NCBI GenBank assembly: GCA_911728435.2
Contig: OU452205.1
Coordinates: forward strand, 5,648,260 to 5,712,259
Length of the DNA: 64,000 nucleotides
Origin: Apoderus coryli
Lineage: Eukaryota > Arthropoda > Insecta > Coleoptera > Attelabidae
Direction: 5' to 3'
A program made the translations under genes and the position numbers. Below, piece after piece: positions 47,131-59,000 of this stretch; the first letter of the stretch is position 1; every line of letters begins with the position of its first letter. The notes under the pieces are model-generated. The model did not search any database and was not told where the DNA came from. It saw only the letters and a list, made by a program, of their open reading frames with translations.

Positions 47131-50085
47131 ACATTTTGCGAACTGATAGTACTCAGAAGGAGAAATGAAATATAACTTATAACCATAACCTCATTCTAAT
47201 TATCATAAAATAAAAACACTAACACAATAAATACGAAACACTACTATAAAATTATAAAAAAACAAATCACAACTATCAAAAATACAGGCACATTACAATG
47301 AAATAATACGTGCTATTGTACATTTAAATGACGTACGGGCACGGAAGACGTCACACTCCCCCACCTACTTGCGCACAACCGAGACGATATCCTTCCTTGT
47401 GAGTTATTGTACCATGTAAGATAAGCAGAAGGCTAAACACCCGGAATATTGATAGAAAACTCCAACATTTCGACATATTTAGGGAATCCTACTTTTATTT
47501 TTTTTTATGAATTATAGTTTTAAGTGCTTTTAATTTTGCGGGCGGGTTTATTGTCAAATCTTTTAATTTTTTTATATAAACTTTACTATTGTAAATAAAT
47601 AAAGTGTTAGCACCGGAACTATGTTAATATTCAAATTAATGAAACCTTCCCCGATGTACGATTTCATCTAATTGTAAAGAAATTTAGGCAAAAGACTAAC
47701 ATAATATACTGCAACATAAAAAATAAAATGAAATAAAAAAAAACACTAATCATTTTCAATTGTGTTAATATTATTGTGGACCAATGATGTACCTATAAGT
47801 TGTAGGAACGGTCTAATAAGTGTAGTATAGAAAAGTATCCATACTGTGAACAACTTTATATGATCTACCTGCCTAACTTTATGTATCATTGTTCAGTTAA
47901 TTGTCTTGTGGACGATTTATTTTTGGTACGAATGCTGTTCAATTCAGTTTAGTTACAAGATAGTTTTTTAAAGTAAATGCTTATTGTACAAATTGCCGTT
48001 CAAAACTCACCGAAAGTTGCTTTTAGAAAGGGAAATTTTAGGTAAATAGCAAATTACTCCTTGAACAGTCTTTTTGATTGGTGTATTAAATATACTAAGC
48101 TAGAGGAGGGTGAAGTGAGGTAGTTTAATTTTGAAAACACCATTTGAAAGGTGTTTAAATTGTACAACTTTTCTCTAATGTAACCGACAACTCCTACTCC
48201 TATTACCGTTTCCAAGATTCCAATGCTATCCCATTCTTATCTTGGACACCGGTGGGTAAAGTTAAAACAGTTTTTTCTCATCTTTGCCCGGGTATTTAAA
48301 AATTATATAGCGCTTCTTTGCCCATTGGAATCTTTTTAAGAAGATTTGGACACATGATTGTTAGGGTATAGGCAAAAACTACAAACAGTATTGAGTAATC
48401 TTTGGTTTAAGTCAATCCAAAGAGAATTTTGTTAGGTGCGTCTAAAATTTATTAAACACAATATTTATTATTCCAAAAATAACTTCACTTGATTATCACA
48501 GTTTAAAAATGTGTAGGCAACAAAGTATTGTATGAAGACCTGATTATTATTATTATCATCCATTAGGTTCGTTGCTGTTGAACGTTTTTGGGAAACTAAT
48601 TGAAGATTCAGGTACACAATTACAAGGTACAAATTAATTATGCAATTAATTATAAATTACTTTAGCTAAAATTGTAATTAATTACAATTACGTTGCATAA
48701 GGATTGATTACTGTAATTAATTACTTACCTAGCTCTACACTAAGCATACCTAAACAATAAGTGGTCTTAAATGACATTTTAAGAATCTGAGTTGTATGAT
48801 ACTCGTATGTGCAGTTTTTGTTTAAAATGACATTTTTACAGTTGGAATATAGTTGGTGGTTCTTGAATTTGTGATGATTAGTTCACAAAAAATGTATTAA
48901 TTTATTTATTTGATAAGGGCTAGGCCATCGAACGTTCGGACTATTTAATTAAGAAAGTAGTGGTTAATGTCTTGTGAATTTCCCCTGATTTTTCAAAATG
49001 TAAAAAAAAAATAGTTAAATTCTATAAACCAGCAGTTTTATATGTTCAGATTTGATGGGAAAGTGACTTTAATTAATATTTAACAAGGTGGTCGTATTTA
49101 ATTTAATTTTGCGGACGTTACTTGTATATTATGTCATTCTAACTTCGTCATTTTCAGAGATCGACACTATAATGTACTATACTACCTATTTTATCTTCTG
49201 ATTACCCTACAAAGGTCTTTGCTAAAATATATCAATGGTTTTCCCATGAGTTGCATATAATATCCATCCACCACTGAATATGAATTGATTTTGTTTTATA
49301 CATTTGTCGACATTGATTTCATTTCGATCTGTAAGCTAATATAGACATACTAGAATAGTTTATGCATTGATTAAACTGTTTAATCTATGGCATATAATAA
49401 TATTTAGAAAGCTGGAGTTTATGTGAAACGTTTTGTTTTCGCTAATTTTATTTTATATATATATTATTACATTTCATAATAAAAATATGTTAAGTTTGTA
49501 AATTATAATTAGTTTTTAAGTTTTTAATTACAATTACAATATACATATATTAAATTTTTGTGTATTTTCAAAAATTAAAGTTTACATACACAGTGATTTT
49601 TCTATAGTAGAGTATTCAAAAACTACGAAAGGTATGTATTATTATATTATTGCACTTGCGGTTATACGGAAACTCAACCCAACCTATTTTGGTATTTTAA
49701 ATCTCTTTTGTTATACCTAAACCTAACGTTTTTCTTGTACGATTTTACGCAAAATCATTATTGTTGGCCACCGTTTTATGAAATGGGTTTCATGCACTGA
49801 TTTGAGACTGGATTTACAATTTAGCGAAGCCCTATGGATTAATATTAATTGATTTAGTACCAGAGCCGGGTCAGTAATTGGTGAAAACGTAATTAGTTGC
49901 TATTTGTATTGTATATATTTGTAATTAATTAAGTACAATTATTTTAGATAAAGTAAGTATGAAAACCAATACCATTTTTTCATACAATCGGAGATTTTAA
50001 ACATTTATTAAGACATGTTTTATCAAGATTTAATGAATCAACCTTTGTGAAAAGGTTGATTCATTAAATGCTGTGAAGCATTTAT
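47131..50085. other. Intergenic AT-rich DNA, nothing recognised
   Basis: No exon, RNA gene or repeat boundary can be supported. TAATTAATTACAATTA-like low-complexity text occurs near 48640-48730. Confidence 0.5.
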
Positions 50086-50089
50086 AATG

Positions 50090-50235
50090 AAAATAATGTA
50101 GAAAGAGAGCGCCATGGATAACCAAAGATTTTAAGAATTTACAAAAACTACGAAATAAAGCCCTCACTAGATATAAAAAACATAAAATTCCAGAAAACTG
50201 GGAATACAGGGTGCTGCGGAATTGTGTGTCGATGG
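50090..50235 (+). mobile_element. Non-LTR ORF2 linker fragment
   Basis: A plus-strand frame reads RAPWITKDFKNLQKLRNKAL and TRYKKHKIPENWEYRVLRN. This is the segment between endonuclease and RT in CR1/Jockey-type elements ('PW.....k.l...R.....r......w..Y...RN'). Only about 45 codons remain. Confidence 0.6.
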
Positions 50236-50794
50236 ACACTGCAAAATGAAAGAATGAGCTTTCCCCCTTGGGTCAGTTTATGTCGATTAGCACATTGTTG
50301 AAACAATAAGTTTTCCTGCATTTCATTTAATGTAACTCTTTTTTTGCCTAAACTATTCTAGCCTTTTTTGCAGCTATAGATAGGTACTTAACTTTCTGTA
50401 TCTACCAACCTTCTTACCAAGTTTGGAGGTCAGAACTAATTAGTTATTTTTTACATCTAACAAGAATAAGGATACATTAAGTAATATACAAAATATAAAA
50501 AGTATACAAAAAAATATGACGTTTCCACAGAATGAGTAGTCTACTCTCATGTCTCCCGAATTTGTCTAACGTTCTGCTGAATACCCTGTAATAGACCCAT
50601 TTAAAAAAAATAGGTTTTTGTTTGTTGGTTTGGAAAATACTGCGGAAGAAAATATCGAGAAAAATTCGTTTATCCAAATCCATTCCATGGTCAAGCTACA
50701 GCAGAATTCACTTCAGAAAAAGAAAAGAGTCTCAATGAACAGCCTGAAAGCAAAATGACCAACTATACGTTGAAAAGGTTGAGGGATTCTCATT

Positions 50795-50920
50795 TCTTTT
50801 ACAACATATTTATGCGAAACCGGATTTTCAGCTGTAACTGCTGAGAGCGTTCAAAGATCAACGTGAAGCAAGAAATAAGAGAGGCGCAGTCTTATGACTT
50901 TGTGAGAGCAAGCATTGTGA
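50795..50920 (+). mobile_element. hAT-type (ZBED/FAM200-like) transposase C-terminal remnant
   Basis: A frame reads TYLCETGFSAVTAESVQRST, and after a stop and frame slip NVKQEIREAQSYD. This resembles the 'YxCExxFSxxxxIKxKxRxxLxxExxLRxAxS' end of ZBED/FAM200-like hAT proteins. Nothing else of the transposase is recognisable. Confidence 0.5.
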
Positions 50921-51189
50921 TGGTTTTCATTTCTGTGCCTGGTCACTATTATCAATATACAGTCGTATTTAACCCAGATATGCTGCTTATTGTCATTTTA
51001 TAAGTACATTTGTACAATTAGCTGGAAATTAAATTTTATTCATTGTTTAATTACTAATTCATAGATGGCGGCTCATATTATGATATTATAATGTCATGCG
51101 AATAGACTTATATAGATAAAATCGGTTTGCATTAAAACAGTGGCAAGTAAACTGTTAACTAAAGTTCCCTATTGATTTTGAATACGCGA

Positions 51190-51425
51190 TTCATGACGCT
51201 GCATTGTCACGTGTGGAAACTACTAGGGATCTTGGTGTTGTGTTCGATTCGCGCTTTACCTTCAGCGAACACATAATGACGATGATAGCTAATGCATCCA
51301 AGGCATATGGTTACATCGTTAGAAATAGCAGATCTTTTCGCAATATTAATTCGCTAAAAAACTGTACTTCGCGTACGTCAGATCCAAACTTAAATATTGC
51401 TCACTGATCTGGTATCGTCTCAAGG
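51190..51425 (+). mobile_element. Jockey-like RT C-terminal fragment
   Basis: The frame from 51204 reads ETTRDLGVVFDSRFTFSEHI and ANASKAYGYIVRNSRSF, typical of the RT thumb of Jockey-like elements ('vkDLGvifds.L.F..Hi......a....gfi.R'). The frame then slips; the copy is a short relic. Confidence 0.65.
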
Positions 51426-51794
51426 AACTCCAAATATCCGTCTTTATCTCAATTTTTGTTAGCGCGCTCACAATACTTTCCTTGTGCGAGCAAGTAATAT
51501 GATGATATGTTCCGATCATTATTTTTGGTTGTAAATAAATAAAATTCAATCTAAAAATAAAATTTTAATGCCAATGATGTATTGATAACAATTATAATAG
51601 GTACATGATTTTATTTACAAAGTCATAACAAAATATATAAATTCACTTTAGTCCTATCTTGAAATTTTAATTTCTTCGTTATATAAATCAAAATAATTCT
51701 TGTGTAGATAAAAATTTAAATTATAATAAATTCAAAATATAGGTAAACAATAGATAAACATTAAGAGGATTTTCATGTCCGTAAATATAACAAA

Positions 51795-52207
51795 TGAAAA
51801 CAATTTCGTGGCAAAGCGGACTAAAATGTTGGCTTTACCTACACAAGGAATTTTGTTTAATTTAGCAGGGCCCCAGTCTAATTCGATAGAAACCAGACCG
51901 AGGCATGGGTCGACAGGTACTGACGAATTCGTTTCGCTCTTGTTATGAGCTCGTCAGAGCACCATAGTCGCTACCCATCACAAATATCGGCCTGCATTTA
52001 AGCACAATAGGATACACAACAGTAGACACATGTAAACATATATCATCTACATGTACATAGTAATGCATATCCCATACCATGCAGAGGCCGAACAAACTCA
52101 ATGTATAGGTAAAACCAGTCGTATAAATAGAAATAAATATAAATAAAAATAGTATGAACACAAAACGCTAGCAGGAGACCATTTTATCCTTCTGCCAGCA
52201 TCTCCCA
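51795..52207 (-). repeat. Left inverted arm (413 bp)
   Basis: Reverse complement of 52519-52931 with no difference I can find. A transcript of both arms would fold into a long double-stranded hairpin with a 311-nt loop. Confidence 0.88.
51907..51976 (-). ncRNA. Hammerhead ribozyme (type I), minus-strand copy
   Basis: Sequence identical to the plus copies at 52224 and 52750. Core CTGACGA, stem II GCTC/GAGC, then GAAA. Palindromic stem III ACGA/TCGT. Predicted cleavage after GTC, between 51922 and 51921 on the minus strand. Confidence 0.8.
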
Positions 52208-52223
52208 GGCCGATATTTGTGAT

Positions 52224-52293
52224 GGGTAGCGACTATGGTGCTCTGACGAGCTCATAACAAGAGCGAAACGAATTCGTCAGTACCTGTCGACCC
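52224..52293 (+). ncRNA. Hammerhead ribozyme (type I), plus-strand copy 1
   Basis: All conserved parts are in order. The stem I 5' strand GGGT-AG-CGA-CTAT-GGTGCT pairs with AGTACC-TG-TCG-ACCC. The core is CTGACGA. Stem II is GCTC, loop ATAACAA, GAGC. Then GAAA, a minimal palindromic stem III (ACGAATTCGT) and cleavage triplet GTC, with predicted cleavage between 52278 and 52279. Internal loops in stem I facing the stem II loop are expected for tertiary contacts in natural hammerheads. A tiny palindromic stem III is typical of Penelope-type hammerheads, which are thought to act as dimers. Confidence 0.85.
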
Positions 52294-52518
52294 ATGCCTC
52301 GGTCTGGTTTCTATCGAATTAGACTGGGGCCCTGCTAAATTAAACAAAATTCCTTGTGTAGGTAAAGCCAACATTTTAGTCCGCTTTGCCACGAAATTGT
52401 TTTCATTTGTTATATTTACGGACATGAAAATCCTCTTAATTTTTCATTATTTGGCATTAAACATCGACGGCAGAACGCTTGGAGACCACCGTCCGAGCAT
52501 TGCTGAAACCCAAATATT

Positions 52519-52931
52519 TGGGAGATGCTGGCAGAAGGATAAAATGGTCTCCTGCTAGCGTTTTGTGTTCATACTATTTTTATTTATATTTATTTCTATT
52601 TATACGACTGGTTTTACCTATACATTGAGTTTGTTCGGCCTCTGCATGGTATGGGATATGCATTACTATGTACATGTAGATGATATATGTTTACATGTGT
52701 CTACTGTTGTGTATCCTATTGTGCTTAAATGCAGGCCGATATTTGTGATGGGTAGCGACTATGGTGCTCTGACGAGCTCATAACAAGAGCGAAACGAATT
52801 CGTCAGTACCTGTCGACCCATGCCTCGGTCTGGTTTCTATCGAATTAGACTGGGGCCCTGCTAAATTAAACAAAATTCCTTGTGTAGGTAAAGCCAACAT
52901 TTTAGTCCGCTTTGCCACGAAATTGTTTTCA
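52519..52931 (+). repeat. Right inverted arm (413 bp)
   Basis: Partner of 51795-52207. It contains the upstream pLTR-like sequence (52519-52732) and the hammerhead copy at 52750-52819. Confidence 0.88.
52750..52819 (+). ncRNA. Hammerhead ribozyme (type I), plus-strand copy 2
   Basis: Same 70-nt sequence as at 52224-52293, in the same orientation. Predicted cleavage between 52804 and 52805. Cleavage at both plus copies would release a 526-nt RNA. Confidence 0.85.
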
Positions 52932-53014
52932 ATAGATAAACATTTTATCCTATTTTTGTGTAAAGTTAATTTTTTGACTAGTTTTTAAAACACATCCTCC
53001 ACAACATATTTCAA

Positions 53015-56000
53015 TTATGAACTTGACACAAAACACTCATCCAAGAAATTCTCTAGGGAATGATATAAGTGTGGACGTACTGAGCCTAATCCATGGTCCT
53101 CATCAGTATAACTCTGTAACAGATTTTTTATATGTTAAAAAAAAACTAGAGTCAACCTCTGATCTTTTTGTCATTATATTTATTCAAAACTCTTTGACTA
53201 GATTTTTACTACACATATTGATAGATTTTTTCTTTCTTTCACGTAAGCATCAGAGCAATGAACCTCAAATAGAGTATTTCATTGGGTGTGTTCCACAGTG
53301 GTTCACTCTTATAGAGGTCTATTTCAGGTTACACATCAAAGAACGAATTAGATGGCATTTGGATATATGAGAATATTGTGCAAACTTTCTGAATTATTTT
53401 TGATATATATTTGGTTCATTTCTTAAACTGAAAAATCTACCATTAGTGAAAAATCTATAATTATTCTTTGCTGTTTGTTTATAGCATACCAGCAAAAATC
53501 CCAGCCTTTGCGATAAACTAGTCATTGCAATGTCAAATGATATAACAGCAACCTAATGTTATTAAATGAACAAGCAGAACTAGTAATAGTAGCTAGAAGT
53601 GCCTTTGATTATATAAGACTTACAAGTTGCCTGAATTGAATATCATTTCGTTCCAACATCTTTGCCCACATCATAGACTGTTGGTAATGCACATTGTCAT
53701 CAAAAGTACCATGAATCAAAAAGTACTGCTTGTCTTTCATTCCAGCGTATTTAGTTAATAATTGGGAATCATAATACGCTTGGTAGTTGTCATCTATCGT
53801 TGGAAGACCCATAAATCGTTCTGTGTAGATGGAATCTAAAAACACATAGTAAACAATATAAGTAACTATCTACTGTCAAACATTCAGCTACACAAAATAT
53901 GTGTGTAAATGATTGAAACATTCGTCTTACCATTTCACCAAAACACTTTTTTAATCTCGATGCGCGTATTGCTAACACGGTTAGCATTCTCAAAATAGAG
54001 TCTTATTTCATTCTTGAGGAGAGTGTTAGCGAAACGCGCATTGAGAATTAAAAAAAAGTGTTTTGGTGAAGTGGTAAAACGAGTTTTTCAATATTCCTCT
54101 ACGCCATTGGTTGTACTCATCGATTATACTATAAATCTTAATAAACAATAATTAGGAAATACATTTTTTAATAGAAATAACTTATTCTATTATAGAATGC
54201 GCGAAGTCACATTCTGCAAGTCTCTTTTTGGGGCTTTTACCATCTTACCATAAAGCGTCCAGTCGGTGACGGGCGCTACTGATATTCCACATTTAAATAC
54301 ACCTTGCGTGTCTGTTGCTAATGCCATTCCAGCGGCATATCCTCCATAACTCCAGCCCCAGATTCCAGTTCGAGATGCATCAATGTACGGTAGATTTTCT
54401 TGAAGAATTCTGCAAAAAACAATTACCTAAAAATGTCATCGACTTATTTAACCCTTAGACGGGTCCTAAAGACACCTTGCATTTTAACTATGATGTATTT
54501 CTTAAGATTAGTAACATTGTAGTAATCTTCCAGAGCAGCAGTCTCATCCGAGAGCTCTTATACATTATCTTTCTGGAAATCCAAAAAATGACGTTTGGAT
54601 ACAAAACTATGCGACTGAGCATGGCCAACAAGCAAGTGTCATTGTGTTGCTAATGGGTAACAAACTTCTAGAAATCATTGTTGCAAAAAATTGTACCGTA
54701 AGTGTTTGGAACAATAATAATAAGCCTATTGGGACGTTAAAGACCAGAGAAACATAACTGATTTTTTACTCGCAATATAACTAATTTAAACGAAATAATC
54801 AAGATTTAGACTTTCTTTTACGGTTGTAAGTCCTCTTGTGGAAAACATATGATATGTCTCTCTTACTTATACCGGTAGCTATTGTCTTAAGATTGCTAAA
54901 ATGATAAGAAGTAGTATTCCGGATATTGGCGTTAGTTTTAGAACTGTTAACAACGTTAGCCTTTGTCTAGTGAATTCTAAAGATAGAACAAATTTTTTGA
55001 AATGTTCGGGACTGTAATAGCATTTATATCGGCCAATCTGGCCGTAGGATCCTTACGAGAATTAAGGAACATTTGTATTATTACAACTGTTATAAGAATA
55101 CCGATATTTTTCATACTCCATCTACTTATGCAAACCATCTAATCGCGACAAATCACAACTTCGATGTTTTGAATAATTCAACGTTATTACATAGGTGTAA
55201 TAAGGGCTCCCGTTTAAATTATTTGGAGATTTTGGAGATCATGAAGGCTAAGTCAAATAATAGTGTCACTTGCTTGAATGACTAAACATCTTTCATTGAG
55301 TCCCCTATTATTAATTAATTCACTCTTTAATTTGTAACGTGTTCAATTTTTGTGCCCCTCTTTAATGCTTTTTTTGCTTGCCTCATTTAAATTTACTATT
55401 TTTACGATTCTTTAGAATTTCAGTCCAGTTCAATTCAATTCTTTTTGGACATACTGTACTTATAGAAAAAGGTTAAACGTTTTTCGTTTTTTCCTTTTGA
55501 TATATTTGAATCTGGTATTGGATGCATTAAAATTCTTATTTTATTTATTTACTCAACACAGGTGTTTGTTTTCGTGTAATGTTATTCATATTCAGGTTTG
55601 ATATTTTTTCTACACAGATGTTTTTGTAAGAATGGTAAGTTTTTTACCTTATGAACTTATGTATAGATTTGTTGCCCGTTGTACGTTTTATTTATTTTTT
55701 CTCTTATGCGTTTGTTTTTATCTTTATTGTAGGACTGATGATGGCTTGTTGAGCCGAAACTAGTATCCTTTACAACTTACTTACAACTAAATTAAAAGTT
55801 TTTTTGTGGAGTTACTTTGAAAGTTTTTGTTTGTTTTCTTTTATTTGATAACTAATTTAGTTACCTGGTAACATTAATTTGATCAGCAATCTCAACAGTT
55901 CCTAATTTTCTATATCCTGAGAAAAGGATATTATCGCCTCTGAGACCAGATCCTCGTCCATCAATTGTTGCATAGATAATACTTTTATTTGCTGTCAGAT

Positions 56001-59000
56001 AACTGCCCCAGTCCAAAGTAAATTTGTCAATCACTTGGAATGTATCCGGTCCTCCATATCTATAAAACAATAATAATAACTTTATTGGCTACGCGCCGGT
56101 TTATTTTATGTTTTAACATTTACATAATTGCTACTGATTAATAGTTAGTTATTAACGTTATAAGGCCTCTGAAATATTGTACCTACTGTTATTTTACTTC
56201 AGTTTTCAACACGAGCGAAATTGAAATTGAAAACTAATACCTACTTACACATTGACTAGCATCGGGTACTTAGTGTTCCCGCTTAGATCTGCGTTAGGAG
56301 GTAATCTTAATAAAACTTGTGCTTTAAAACCATTTGCCACTTCGTATTCATATGTTACTTTGCTAGGTAGAATTTTCCCATCAATTACTTCATTCAGTTC
56401 TTGATTGTCTACCCAAATATGCTTTACAGTACCTATACGTTAAAAATTAGTAAAAAAGGATTCAAAATTATAATTAAGAATTAACTAATTACCGTCTTTC
56501 TTGTATAGATCGATATGTGGGACCTCCGGTCCTGCACAAGTTAATGCATAGTGGCTGGCTCCTGGTCCAAATTCAGCTGAATTGTAAGTACATAACTTAG
56601 AATCGTTGTTTCGAGATCGGATTAAACACGAAATACAGTTAATGTCTTTTGTAACTGGAGAAATGCTATAGACATGTTGTATGGAAGAATCAGTAGCTGT
56701 GTTGGCAGTATAATATCTAAAATCAAGTAAGTAGATGAGTAAATATTTAGTTCATCGTTTTATTAATCTACAATTTGAGTGTTCAAACTCAATTTGGAAC
56801 TAAACACATACAAATTGAGAACTAACATGTTCATATTGAGATTTAACAATCTCAAAATAAGGCTAAACAACACCATATATATTGGTACCTTGACCAAATT
56901 TCAATATTTTAGTTAAAGAAATGAAAAAATAATCTGGGGAACAAGAAAAATAATTTACATTTGGACATTATCTTCTCTTCATTCCAGCCTTGAAGCTTGG
57001 GATTAAGCATCGGACTATAGGGACGTAATCGTAGTAGATGAAGGCAATTGAAATCTTCAGATACTGCTTTAGCATCAGTATGACATGGTGAATTATCCAT
57101 AACCAAATTCGATTCGTACAAGGTACACATTATATATGCAGCACGCCAGTAATCTCGTAGGAAATAATTTGCCTCGTGCCTTCGAAATGAACCTTGTCTT
57201 ACCTTATGAGGGATTAATCTCAGGTTACCTATGCATCCTATTATTATAAATATAATCATTAATATATTTGCACCGCGATTTGCTGTTGTATGAGCACCGG
57301 CTACCCTTTCATAAAACGCCCTTTTTTATTAAAATTTGTTTCATCCATATAAAAGATTGGAATGTTATCGACTTGAAAAATAAGAAGTTGACATATTTGG
57401 CTCTTCTGAATTTATTTTTTTCGGTTGTTTCGAATATCTTATAGGGTAAACATGAACTCATCCAAATGCTTCCTTAAACAATAATCCAAACCAAATACGT
57501 CAATTATTAGACATTGATAAAGCTGCCTTTTGTGCATTGCAATGCTTTTGTGCGAGAGATTTGGTTAAAGTTTATGTTTGCCCGGATATTTGGGCATGCG
57601 CTATGACCGGCTCTGCTGTGGACCACAAAATAAATAACCACCAAATAACTTAATGAACCTTTACCTAACCTTAAATAATAAAGTGTTTACTCTGTCGTGT
57701 TTCTTAGTGTTTGCTTTTTGCAGTTTTAAGCCTATTAAGACCGAATCTCCAAATACACAACGTAGATGCTTCCATCTTCTTAGATAATTCGGCCAAATAC
57801 GCAATAACCAAGTTTTCGGAGCGGGAAGTCGTATGTCTTTAAGGCAATAATCCATGAAATAGGTCAATTCGTATTTTTCCCGAGATTTGTTCGCCGGCAG
57901 ATTTAACGTAACCATATTTGCAGCTTCTACAACTTGGCTATATCCTGATCACTTTCCATTTTAATCGTTTTCGGAGCACACAATTTACGTTACTTAAAAT
58001 TAAAATAGATAACTGCTGCTTGGTACTTGTTATCAACATGTTGTCGGGCAACTTTGTTGTTGGCAAAAGGTTTTATACAAGGAATAAAAAAAATAATATA
58101 ATTTAAATTATTTGATAATGTAACGATTTTATTTCGATTTTACTCTGGGTTCTTAGGTGTTATTAAAACTGATGTCTTTAAACATATAAAATAATTTATT
58201 TACACTAAACACTAAAACTAACTTTTTAAAATATACTACTAAAAACTTAATAACTAATATTTATATACAAAAGCTATTATTTATATTTATTTAATCTCCG
58301 CCGCTAATATTTATTTTATCGTTTGAAAAGCTTGAACCAGAGAACATACAAATTGTGTATTCTCTGCTTGAACTGTCACTTCATAACTGTATCTGTCCCT
58401 CTGACGTTGGCTATATATATGATTGGCCTTTTTTCTTGAACACTTCCAGTGAGTAGGTAATCGAATTTTCTTGCGCACGTATGTTCATTCTAAATCAATC
58501 CGGTATGCGAGGCACGTCCTACCAAATTAACACAGCGCTGCCCCGGACGAGGTACAGCCTCCTAAATTTGTACAGAGTCGCATCCCGTTTGTTTGATTTG
58601 CGATATTTCGAGAATAGTTCATCTGATCACTATAGTCAAAGATTAATCTACACAATAGATAGTCAGCCCAATGCATTAAAATCAGAACATCTCTAAGTAT
58701 GCCTGCCACTACGTGGCGTAGACTAGCGTGTAAAGCATAGAGCAGTATTGTCACAGCCAGAAACCGTTTTGTAATTTATTAATATCAAAAACAAAACGCA
58801 ACGTATAACAATTATTTAGATCATTTGCAACAGATATGCACCGGCAACGCTGTATTGTCAGAGAGAGCAATTGATGAAATTCTGTATTAATCTGGAGGGG
58901 ATACGCAGGGAGGGTAGAAAAAAAAACAAGCGAATGTGGTGTGTGTCGTGCTGTTGCCAATTCGTCGGTAAAAGAAACACACAGGGTGATTTATTACAAG

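Larger units (their letters stand above)
51748..52944 (+). mobile_element. Compact Penelope/retrozyme-like insertion with inverted arms, three hammerhead ribozymes and 15-bp target duplication
   Basis: CAATAGATAAACATT occurs at 51748-51762 and 52930-52944 and brackets an insertion of about 1.17 kb. Within it, 51795-52207 and 52519-52931 are inverted repeats of 413 bp that I read as identical. A third partial copy (52208-52440) lies in direct orientation in the spacer. Each of the three copies contains a hammerhead ribozyme core. The layout (two direct hammerhead repeats plus an inverted partial copy) matches Penelope-like element insertions, whose pLTRs are known to carry hammerheads, or the derived non-autonomous retrozymes. 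Only about 80 bp (52441-52518) is unique, so no RT or GIY-YIG protein is encoded. It begins 85 bp beyond the stop codon of the DPP4-like gene. Confidence 0.8.

Noticed and set aside
51943..52161. Two identical 72-codon open frames (51943-52161 minus and 52565-52783 plus)
   Set aside because: They are the two copies of the inverted arm; no domain, and the frame runs through the hammerhead region, so not protein genes.
56909..57259. 116-codon minus-strand frame as a host gene
   Set aside because: It contains a DDE transposase block (MDNSPCH...PYSPMLNP) with broken flanks, so it is a transposon relic inside a DPP4 intron.
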